Positions 12,659 to 19,141 of a stretch of DNA of 44,054 nucleotides are shown piece by piece (within the stretch, counting starts at the first letter, position 1; each line of letters opens with the position of its first letter). This DNA comes from a virus. The notes beneath the pieces are model-generated. The model was not told where the DNA came from. It made no database searches and saw nothing but the letters and a program-made list of their open reading frames with translations. Both the position numbers and the translations under genes were made by a program. The stretch spans positions 1 through 44,054 of the IMG/VR virus record IMGVR_UViG_3300045739_000107; one strand, given 5' to 3'.

Positions 12659-13257
12659 GGCACGGTCGCGAGGCCCGCCCGGTACCCCTCGACGTACGAC
12701 TCGAGGCGAGCGCCGGGGCATTCGGGCTTTGCGCGACCACCCCACCGGTCCGCCTCGGAGTGCCACGAGAGACCGCGCCACCCGTTCGCGGCGACGCGCA
12801 GGAAGCGCGCCTGCAGCCAGGGGAACAGCGCCTCCCAGCACTCGATCTGCGCGTCGCTCGGGTCGGTCTCCCGGAGGTCGCCCTGAAACGCCACGGCCGT
12901 CGAGTGGTAGTTCGCTCCGCCGGTGCTCCACGCGACGAGCTCGTCGGGGACCCCGCGGTAGACGCACATCGCTCCCGACCCGTCCCGGTCCGGCTCGAAG
13001 TCGATCCAGTAGGGATAGGCGCACGCCGGGAAATCGCGCTGCTCGACGACGTAGCGTGTCGACCGGTACAGCTCGGCGAAGCCCTCCACGCCCGTGTCGC
13101 CCCACGCGCCAGAGTGGTGAACGAACACCCGCTCGATCTGCTTGGTGTCGCGCCGCGGGTAGCGCCGCCATGGGTGCTCCGGCAGGAGGTGGCTCACGTC
13201 CCAAAGGTGAACGCCGCCCGCGAGTCGCGCCTCAAGGACGCCGTCACTCGGCAGCAC
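12655..13257 (-). CDS. Endolysin, N-acetylmuramoyl-L-alanine amidase type
   Basis: The 200-residue product carries the Amidase_2/T7-lysozyme zinc site: VFVHHSG (H47/H48), GLSWHSEAD (H166) and KPECPG (C180), with 'CAYPYWI' and 'NYHSTAVAFQGDL' between, matching the fold of T7-type amidases. It would cut the amide bond between muramic acid and L-alanine in peptidoglycan. No signal peptide is visible, so it should depend on the holin encoded upstream. The GTG at 13257 overlaps the lipoprotein gene by 14 bases. It is the last gene of the late operon and ends at a CTAG shared with the convergent gene. Confidence 0.88.
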   Translation of the reverse strand: MLPSDGVLEARLAGGVHLWDVSHLLPEHPWRRYPRRDTKQIERVFVHHSGAWGDTGVEGFAELYRSTRYVVEQRDFPACAYPYWIDFEPDRDGSGAMCVYRGVPDELVAWSTGGANYHSTAVAFQGDLRETDPSDAQIECWEALFPWLQARFLRVAANGWRGLSWHSEADRWGGRAKPECPGARLESYVEGYRAGLATVP

Positions 13258-13429
13258 TGTCCTCGAGCAGTCGGTCGGCGGCCTCGTCGATCGCGCGGTT
13301 TGCGGCCTCCTGGCATCCGGCCGCGGCCGTCGCCTTCGCGGCTCGCAGGATCGCCTCGGTCGTCGGCGTGCGCTCGACCGAGCCGCAGCCGACGGCGAGA
13401 AGCGCGAGCACGAACGCCGCGCGGGTCAC
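13244..13429 (-). CDS. Small lipoprotein, candidate outer-membrane spanin
   Basis: The 61-residue product has a classical lipoprotein signal: MTR, a hydrophobic core (AAFVLALLAVG) and a cysteine at position 15 preceded by AVG. After processing about 46 residues remain, mostly helical (ILRAAKATAAAGCQEAANRAIDEAADRLL). Between holin and endolysin, a short lipoprotein is best explained as an Rz1-like o-spanin, or as a u-spanin-like lysis factor. No i-spanin partner is adjacent; the coiled-coil membrane protein at 18226-18675 is a possible one. The GTG start overlaps the holin stop (GTGA). Confidence 0.65.
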   Translation of the reverse strand: MTRAAFVLALLAVGCGSVERTPTTEAILRAAKATAAAGCQEAANRAIDEAADRLLEDSAAE

Positions 13430-13602
13430 GAGCGACCCCCCGCACGCCCCACCGCACCGAAGCGCGGAATCAGTCCCGCGGCCACGCCCCAGATCGCCGT
13501 CGCGATCTCGAGGGGCCCATACAACGCGACGAGAACGCCCGCCGCGATCAGCGCGACGACCACCGCCGCGCCCTGCCAGCTAATGTTTCCTAGTCCGAGC
13601 AT
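13426..13602 (-). CDS. Holin, 58 aa, two membrane segments
   Basis: The frame starts at ATG 13602 with an excellent ribosome site (GAGGAGG about 7 bases upstream). The product MLGLGNISWQG is followed by a first hydrophobic span (AAVVVALIAAGVLVALYG), a short loop (PLEI), a second span (ATAIWGVAAGLIP) and a basic C-terminus (RFGAVGRAGGRS). This is the size and topology of small class II holins and it lies directly before the lipoprotein and amidase genes, which it overlaps by GTGA coupling. It would form inner-membrane lesions that release the amidase. Confidence 0.75.
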   Translation of the reverse strand: MLGLGNISWQGAAVVVALIAAGVLVALYGPLEIATAIWGVAAGLIPRFGAVGRAGGRS

Positions 13603-13612
13603 GGTTTCCTCC

Positions 13613-13951
13613 TCAGGGACTGCCGAAGTCCCTCACTCGCTGCCGGTCTTCGACGGGCAGCGGAAACCGATCGCCGCCCGACGTGACGACCACGATCTTC
13701 CACCGGAAGTTGCCGATGGGGGCCGCGGCCGTCTTCACGTCGGTGACCGAGACAAGGATCGTGCGGGCTCCCGCGTCGAGGACAACCGCGGTCGCGCCAA
13801 TCATTTCCTGGTCGGCCTCGTTCACCACCTCGGCCTCGACCGACGCTCCGGTGAGGTACGTCGTCACGTCGGCGTTCGTCTGGCCGTCGGTCGGGTCGGC
13901 CGTGAAGGTCCCGACCCAGTCGCAGCCGCGGTACATGGGGTCCAGTGCCAT
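13613..13951 (-). CDS. Small beta-rich late protein, 112 aa
   Basis: The product MALDPMYRGCDWVGTFTADP is strand-rich (ASVEAEVVNEADQEMIGATAVVLDAG, TILVSVTDVKTAAAP, FRWKIVVVTSGGDRFPL), like the small immunoglobulin- or jelly-roll-type accessory proteins of phage tails. ATG 13951 is preferred to 13954 because GGAG then lies at a normal distance; both overlap the upstream stop. It is the last structural-type gene before the lysis cassette. A tail or baseplate decoration role is inferred from context only. Confidence 0.55.
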   Translation of the reverse strand: MALDPMYRGCDWVGTFTADPTDGQTNADVTTYLTGASVEAEVVNEADQEMIGATAVVLDAGARTILVSVTDVKTAAAPIGNFRWKIVVVTSGGDRFPLPVEDRQRVRDFGSP

Positions 13952-15627
13952 CATCCACTCCTCAGCGGCCCGTTGACCGCTCCACCGCTGGCGAGCTCCT
14001 CGGTGGCCGCCCCCCCCGACCCGAGCTCGGCATTGACCGCCCCCCCCGACAGTAGGGTTCCGACGATCGCGCCGCCGGTGAGAAGGGGTCCGGTGGCCAC
14101 CGAGCTGGTGACCCCGAAGACCTGGGCGACCACCGCGTCGGCCAGCGCGATCGAGTCCCCCACCGTCCGCTCGTAACCCGCCGCCCCCGTGAGCTCGCGT
14201 GCCACCGCGTCGGCGAGCACGACCGCGTCGGAGGGTGCCCGCGAATAGTCGAGCTCGAGGGCGACCGAGTCGGTCAGCGCGATCGAGTCGGAGACGCTCC
14301 GCTCGAGCGCCCCGGTGAACAGCTCGCGCAGGACGGTGTCAGCCGTCGTCACCGTGTCGGAGGGCACGCGCTCGTAGTCGACGGCCGTTGACGCCACGTC
14401 GGAGACCACGATCGAGTCGGCCACGGAGACGGCGATCTCGATGCCGGCCGTCGCTGCGTCCGCCGTCGTCGCCGTGTCCGACACGGAGCGCTCGTAGTCG
14501 AGCGCCGTCGCCGCCTGGTCGGCCACCACGGCAGCGTCGGCGGCGGAGCGGCCGTACTCCATCGCGACGGCCACCGCGTCGGAGAGCGCCATTGTGTCGG
14601 AGACGCTCCGCTCGAGCACGATCTCCCCGGTCGCCGCGTCGGCCGTCGTGACGGCGTCCGAGATCGCGCGCGCGTAGTCGAGCGCAGTGGTTGCCGCGTC
14701 GGCGAGGACTGCCGTATCGTCGACCGTGCGCGCGTAGTCGAGCGCGGTTGACGCCGCGTCTGCGGTCACGACGGCGTCGGCCGGCGCTCGCTCGTAGTCG
14801 AGGCTGGTCGCCACCGCATCGGTGAGTATGATTGTGTCGGAGACGTTCGCCTCGACCTGCATTCCCGCCCCGACCGAGTCGGTGACGGACACGGCATCCG
14901 ACAGATCCCGCTCGTAGTCGAGGGCGGTCGCCGCCTGGTCGCTGACGGCGGCGGTGTCGGCGACGGAGCGCGCGTAGTCGAGCACCGCCTGCACTGCGTC
15001 GGGGAGTGAGGCGGTGTCGGAGGCGGAGCGAGAGTAGTCGAGCGCCGTCGCGGCCGAGTCGGTGACCGCCGCCGAGTCGTTCGCGCTGCGATCGAACGTC
15101 GAGCCCGCGAGCGTGAACGGCGAGGTGATGTCGAGGGACGGCGTGATCCCCACGTCCTGGGGGCATGAGTTGCCGTTGTCGAACAGGCAGACGACGATCA
15201 CCTTGTCGCCCGCGCTCGGCGACTGCGCCGAGCCGCTGACGGTCGTCGAATAGGTGCCCGTGCCGGACATGTTCTGCCCAAGGCCCGTCGACGATCCGAT
15301 CGTCGCCTGGTTCGTGCAGCTCGAGTTGACGCGGCAGATGTAGACCGCATCCCAGGTCCATTGGTGATTGCCGGTCGTGACGTTAAACCGGACGGTCCAC
15401 GTGCCGCTCGCCCACGTCGTCGAGGCCGGGATGATGCACTCGAACCACAACGCCGCAACGTCCGCAGCGTTGCCGTCGAGGGTGATCGTGATCTCGGTCG
15501 AGCCGGCGGTGCCGCCAACGCTCGCCTGTTTGTTGCCGTCGGTGTCCCCGTTGACCGTGGCGCCCGAGCAGAACGCTGCAGCGCTACACGCGGAGTTGGT
15601 ATCCGTCTGCGTGTAGTTCTGCGTCAC
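13951..15627 (-). CDS. Repeat-containing virion-region protein, 558 aa
   Basis: Three parts are visible. Residues 1-178 are a strand-rich, Cys-containing module (WTVRFNVTTGNHQWTW, VYICRVNSSC, DKVIVVCLFDNG) with at least seven cysteines. Residues about 179-506 are 16 tandem repeats of about 20 residues with the core pattern ERSVSDTxxxxDAxxTALDY, a SDxx-repeat known from secreted proteins of archaea and bacteria. Residues about 515-558 are short GGA-V repeats (TGGAIVG, SGGAVNA, SGGAATE, SGGAVNG). The position among tail genes suggests a long extended tail or head fibre; repeats would form the shaft. GTG start, three bases after the preceding stop. Confidence 0.7.
   Translation of the reverse strand: MTQNYTQTDTNSACSAAAFCSGATVNGDTDGNKQASVGGTAGSTEITITLDGNAADVAALWFECIIPASTTWASGTWTVRFNVTTGNHQWTWDAVYICRVNSSCTNQATIGSSTGLGQNMSGTGTYSTTVSGSAQSPSAGDKVIVVCLFDNGNSCPQDVGITPSLDITSPFTLAGSTFDRSANDSAAVTDSAATALDYSRSASDTASLPDAVQAVLDYARSVADTAAVSDQAATALDYERDLSDAVSVTDSVGAGMQVEANVSDTIILTDAVATSLDYERAPADAVVTADAASTALDYARTVDDTAVLADAATTALDYARAISDAVTTADAATGEIVLERSVSDTMALSDAVAVAMEYGRSAADAAVVADQAATALDYERSVSDTATTADAATAGIEIAVSVADSIVVSDVASTAVDYERVPSDTVTTADTVLRELFTGALERSVSDSIALTDSVALELDYSRAPSDAVVLADAVARELTGAAGYERTVGDSIALADAVVAQVFGVTSSVATGPLLTGGAIVGTLLSGGAVNAELGSGGAATEELASGGAVNGPLRSG
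14110..15093. repeat. 16 tandem 60-bp coding repeats
   Basis: A degenerate 60-base unit (one 20-residue repeat) is repeated about 16 times within the 558-residue gene. Copies differ by up to half their residues but keep the SD/AD pair, a central DA/DS and a LDY end; three copies have insertions of three or four residues (near 14170-14310). This is a coding repeat, not a CRISPR array. Confidence 0.85.
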
Positions 15628-15630
15628 CGG

Positions 15631-16056
15631 TCACCACGTGGACGCGAGGGCCGCCGCCCGCACCTGATACCAGTACTCGTCAGGAACCCAGAGGCCGCGG
15701 CGGACGACGGCGTCGGGGTGGAGCTCGGCGATCTCGTCGAGGCTCGCGGCCGTGCCCTGGACGAGCCCGCGCGGCGTCTCCTCCTCGTAGTAGTACTCCG
15801 CCGTCTGCGCCTGCCGCGTGCCGTCGCTGTAATAGATGATCTTGTACAGCACGCCGACCATGGGCACGTCGTCCCATGTGCACGTGCTCGAGTCGTACAC
15901 CGGCCCGCCCGTCTCCGGGTCCCAGTCGGAGCACCACGCCCGCCAACCCACGGGCGCCTTCGGGGCCGGCGGGCTCGGCTCGTCGCACCCGCAGTCACGC
16001 TCGACCGACACCGCGACGGAGTCGGCCATGCGCAGCGCGTCCTTTGCTCCGGCCAC
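15631..16056 (-). CDS. Hypothetical tail-region protein, 141 aa
   Basis: The GTG at 16056 overlaps the last base of the upstream stop (TAGTG). The product opens MAGAKDALRMADSVAVSVERDCGCDEP, has a proline-rich linker, then a W/Y-rich strand region (WRAWCSDWDPETGGPVYDSS, VGVLYKIIYYSDGTRQAQTAEYYYEEE). Such aromatic, strand-rich sequences are common in tail accessory proteins. It has at least three cysteines. An ATG at 16029 is an alternative start. No family recognised. Confidence 0.55.
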   Translation of the reverse strand: MAGAKDALRMADSVAVSVERDCGCDEPSPPAPKAPVGWRAWCSDWDPETGGPVYDSSTCTWDDVPMVGVLYKIIYYSDGTRQAQTAEYYYEEETPRGLVQGTAASLDEIAELHPDAVVRRGLWVPDEYWYQVRAAALASTW

Positions 16057-16532
16057 TACGTGATCCGCAGCGAATAGGTGATCCGCAGCTTGTCGGCCGT
16101 GGTCTTGTTGACGGCCGTGAAAACGGCGCGCGACATGCACGAGCCGCCGGGGCTGGTGTTCTGGTTCAGAATCACCACCTCGTCGATCCCCGTCGCCGAC
16201 TTCGAGCCGCCGCCGCTCGCGTACGAAACCACGAGCTGGAGCGTGCGCGTCGCCGACAGAAGCGACTTGGAGTCCGCCGTGTCGATCGTTCCCGTCACGG
16301 GTGACAACACGTTCGTCTGGCCGGAGTTGGCCGCCGCGCCGCTCGTTCCGATCCTGAACTGGTCGAAGTCGTTCGTCTGGAGCGCGACGATCCTTCTGAG
16401 GATCTGGCGCTTGCCGCTGTTGACCACGAGATTCCGCGTACGTCGCCGCTGGATCACCTCGGGGCCGTTGCGACCGTCGCGGATCACCTCGATCGTGTAC
16501 ATGCCCCGCGCGGCCATGGGTTCCTGGATCAT
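16056..16532 (-). CDS. Tail/virion structural protein, 158 aa
   Basis: The ATG at 16532 has GAGGAGG about eight bases upstream. The sequence shows the pattern of a phage structural protein with 'RRRTRNLVVNSGKRQILRRIVA', 'FRIGTSGAAANSGQTNV', a strand-rich region (TRTLQLVVSYASGGG) and a C-terminal 'LRITYSLRIT'. The 'N-L-V-x-N-x-G-x3-I' opening is frequent in tail-fibre-associated and head-decoration-like proteins. It overlaps the large glycosyltransferase fusion gene by four bases. Precise location in the virion is unknown. Confidence 0.6.
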   Translation of the reverse strand: MIQEPMAARGMYTIEVIRDGRNGPEVIQRRRTRNLVVNSGKRQILRRIVALQTNDFDQFRIGTSGAAANSGQTNVLSPVTGTIDTADSKSLLSATRTLQLVVSYASGGGSKSATGIDEVVILNQNTSPGGSCMSRAVFTAVNKTTADKLRITYSLRIT

Positions 16533-18229
16533 TTCGTCGCCTCCTCGAACAGTGTCACATTTTTGCGGGCCTCCTCGAAGGCCGCGGGAGGTGCGTCGTC
16601 CGGCAGGAGCTCGACGACGCGGCGGGCCCAGCCGAGGCCCTCCTCGAGCCGGCCGAGCTCGCCGCAAGCGGTCGCGAGCCGCTGCGCCGGGAGGTACGTA
16701 TAGGCGTCGAGGTCGACGAACCACACCGTAAACGGGGGCTCACCGATCGACACGGAGGCGAGCGTGTACCAGCGGTGCGCCTCCTCCCACCTGTCTTCGA
16801 GCGCGGCGAGGTCGCCGAGCCAGATCAGGTGCTCGCTCCGGGTCCAGTCCTCGCCGCCGGCCGGGTGCAGCACGTCGCGCGCCTCGTCGAAGCGGCGCGC
16901 CTTCGCGTGCTCCTTCGCGAGAATCAGCCGTGCTTGGTAGCGCTGTACTCCGTTGTTGCTGCGCGCGAGGAACTCGCTCATGAGGTCCACGGCCTTCGCC
17001 GGGTTGAACGGCCGCCACTCGCCCGCGAGATAGAATAGTGAGTTGACGTCCTCGCGCGTTTTCCAGTCCTCGAGCAGCTCGAGCCGGTTCTGCGCGTTGC
17101 GCTGCACGGCGCGGCGCACGGCGTTGCCGTGGTCGCGGTCGTGCAGGGTGCGGATCTGCGGGGCCTGGATCACGTAGGCCCCCCGCGGAAACTCGAGCAT
17201 GTTGTGGACGGGGCGCACGAACCGGATCGACGGGTCGCGCCTCCACAGCCACGGAAACCCCCATTGCTGCCCCGCGCCCTGCCGGATCACGTACACGACG
17301 GAGGCCGCCTCGGGTAGCTGCTCGAGCCGCAGGAGCACGTCATCGCCGCAGACGAGGCGCTCGTGGCCCTCGGTCATGAAGATCCAGTCACCCGTGCAGC
17401 GATCGATGCACTGGTTCCGCACGTGGGCGAAGTGGACGCCGTCCTCGTGCGCCACCTCCTCGCCAGGGGGGCCGCGCGGTGATTCGAGCTCGAAGACGAC
17501 GTCCGCGAAACGCGCCGCGACGTCGCGCGTGTCGTCGACGGTGCGCGGGTCGACTCCGACCACGAGCTCGTCGGCAACGCCGCGGAACGATGCGAGCGTC
17601 CGGGCGAGGTCGGCGCCCTCGTCGCGGACGGGCAGCGTCACGGAGAGACGATAGGGCTTTTCGGCCGGCTCGCCGCAGACGCCGAGCAGGTACGGGCCGA
17701 GACACTCGACGCGGCACCGCTCGCCCCAGTGCGAGCGGAGCTCGTCGAGGAACGCCCGAGCGGTGTATTGGATTGTATGCTGCGGCTCCTCGTCGGGGCC
17801 GAGCCGGTCGTGCGGCACCGACCACAGCGCCGCCGCGCAATGCTTCGCCGCCCACCCGAGCACCTCGGCGCGGGCGGCCGGAGTGAGGTGCTCGAGGATC
17901 TCCGTCCCGACGGCATACGTCGCATGGTCGGGCACGGGCAGCAGGGGCTCGGGCTCCTCGAGGTCGAGGTGATAGGCCGTGAGTCCGCGGGCCTCCGCCT
18001 GCCGGAGCGCCTCCTGCGAGTGGTCCCACACCTCGACGATGCGGGCGTGTTGCGCGAGGCGCTCGGCGAGCACACCGATCCCGCCGCCGATGTCGACGAC
18101 GTCGACGCCCGGCCGGATCGACCGCTCGATCCTGACGTACACCTGCGACAACGCCGAGCTGCGCCACGTGTCGGCGCCCTCGCGCTCCCAGATCCGATCC
18201 CAGAGGTCCGGTGCGTTCGCGGCCGTCAT
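16529..18229 (-). CDS. Methyltransferase-glycosyltransferase-TPR fusion protein
   Basis: Three modules are visible in 566 residues. Residues about 1-185 are a class I SAM-dependent methyltransferase (motif I VVDIGGGIG at 44-52, acidic strand-2 end VEVWDHS at 65-71, 'GTEILEHL' at 108-115). Residues about 195-390 are a family-2 glycosyltransferase (LSVTLPVRDEGADLARTLAS, ELVVGVDPRTVDDT, 'HVRNQCIDRCTGDWIFMTEGHERL'); where GT2 enzymes have a D-x-D in the DADE position, this one has E-G-H-E (287-290). The rest is helical and TPR-like (FNPAKAVDLMSEFLARS to the end). It may glycosylate and methylate a phage or host surface glycan. The ATG overlaps the upstream stop (ATGA). Confidence 0.85.
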   Translation of the reverse strand: MTAANAPDLWDRIWEREGADTWRSSALSQVYVRIERSIRPGVDVVDIGGGIGVLAERLAQHARIVEVWDHSQEALRQAEARGLTAYHLDLEEPEPLLPVPDHATYAVGTEILEHLTPAARAEVLGWAAKHCAAALWSVPHDRLGPDEEPQHTIQYTARAFLDELRSHWGERCRVECLGPYLLGVCGEPAEKPYRLSVTLPVRDEGADLARTLASFRGVADELVVGVDPRTVDDTRDVAARFADVVFELESPRGPPGEEVAHEDGVHFAHVRNQCIDRCTGDWIFMTEGHERLVCGDDVLLRLEQLPEAASVVYVIRQGAGQQWGFPWLWRRDPSIRFVRPVHNMLEFPRGAYVIQAPQIRTLHDRDHGNAVRRAVQRNAQNRLELLEDWKTREDVNSLFYLAGEWRPFNPAKAVDLMSEFLARSNNGVQRYQARLILAKEHAKARRFDEARDVLHPAGGEDWTRSEHLIWLGDLAALEDRWEEAHRWYTLASVSIGEPPFTVWFVDLDAYTYLPAQRLATACGELGRLEEGLGWARRVVELLPDDAPPAAFEEARKNVTLFEEATK

Positions 18230-18675
18230 CGGTGCGCCCCCCTCATCGACTCGTGTCGATCCAGCGCCCGCTCGAGGCGTTCGATGGCGCGCCGGTTACT
18301 CGCGCGCTGGTTTTCGCCGTCGCTGCTCACCTTGATCACGCCCTCGCCGATCGACCGCAACAGATCCCCGTGCTGCTCCTGCTCCTCCTCGACGGAGTCG
18401 AGCGTGGCGCTCGTCGACGAGACGCGCTCCTCGAGCGCGCCGACCGTCACGACCACGCCGACCGCTCCGCCGCCGACGCTGAGGAGGATCGTAACCGCGA
18501 GCCCGATCGCCCACTTCCGCGCGGCGCGGAGCTCGGTCAGGTGCCCGTCAATCGCCTCGAGCTCGGTCGCCGTTTTCGTGACGCACTTTTCCACGCGCTG
18601 GATGCGGTGACTGTGCTCCGCGCACACGGTGTGCAGGTCGGGCGGCGGGCGCTCCGTGTCGCTGTCTCGGCTCAT
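18226..18675 (-). CDS. Coiled-coil protein with one membrane segment, 149 aa
   Basis: Residues 13-50 are a coiled coil with two cysteines (HTVCAEHSHRIQRVEKC), residues 54-80 are a membrane span (KWAIGLAVTILLSVGGGAVG onward) and residues 82-149 are again coiled coil (LEERVSSTSATLDSVEEEQEQ). This layout is like XhlA-type hemolysin/holin-associated proteins and like inner-membrane spanins. In this operon it lies among tail genes, so it could be a lysis or membrane-targeting protein. The ATG overlaps the upstream TGA (ATGA). Confidence 0.6.
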   Translation of the reverse strand: MSRDSDTERPPPDLHTVCAEHSHRIQRVEKCVTKTATELEAIDGHLTELRAARKWAIGLAVTILLSVGGGAVGVVVTVGALEERVSSTSATLDSVEEEQEQHGDLLRSIGEGVIKVSSDGENQRASNRRAIERLERALDRHESMRGAHR

Positions 18676-19133
18676 ACGTCGTCCACCGTTGCGAAGGCGT
18701 TCTGGTCTGCGCCCCAATCGTGCCCCGCCATCGTCTGGCGAAGCTCGGGAAGGCCGCTGCCCTCGTTCAGTTGCTTCCACGCCGCCTTGATCGTGAGCGC
18801 GGGCTCGGTGTTGTCCGCGAGCAGCTCGGGCAGTGTCCACGCATTGTCAGACGCCTGCGCGAACGCCTTCACGCGCCCGTTGTTCGCCTCGTCGACCGCG
18901 CCACCAACGCCCACGATCTTCGTCGGCTGTCCAACGTCGACGCCGTCGATCTCGGTGCGCCACCAGTACTGCCGCCCGGCATCGTCGACGAGCAGCACCC
19001 ACGGTGAGCCGCTGACAGGCTGCACCTGCACAGTACGAGACCACGTTCCAGGGATGGCGGGCACGGGCACCGTGTCGCCGTCGAGATCCTCGGTCTCGCG
19101 GTTACGAAGGATGACGATCAGCGCGCGTGCCAT
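18672..19133 (-). CDS. Hypothetical tail-region protein, 153 aa
   Basis: The product has a strand-rich N-terminal half (RALIVILRNRETEDLDG, TWSRTVQVQPVSGSPWVLLVDD, YWWRTEID) and a helical C-terminal half (GRVKAFAQASDNAWTLPELLADN, IKAAWKQLNEG). No family recognised. It lies directly downstream of the tail spike gene and is coupled to the coiled-coil gene by ATGA, so a virion or receptor-binding accessory is likely but unproven. Confidence 0.5.
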   Translation of the reverse strand: MARALIVILRNRETEDLDGDTVPVPAIPGTWSRTVQVQPVSGSPWVLLVDDAGRQYWWRTEIDGVDVGQPTKIVGVGGAVDEANNGRVKAFAQASDNAWTLPELLADNTEPALTIKAAWKQLNEGSGLPELRQTMAGHDWGADQNAFATVDDV

Positions 19134-19141
19134 GTGTGCTC

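Noticed and set aside
14110-15093. Regular 60-bp repeats resembling a CRISPR array
   Set aside because: The repeats lie entirely within one reading frame and encode a 20-residue unit; there are no unique spacers between conserved repeats.
15361-16077. 238-residue plus-strand frame
   Set aside because: Antisense shadow of the tail-region genes at 13951-16056, arginine/alanine-rich with no domain.
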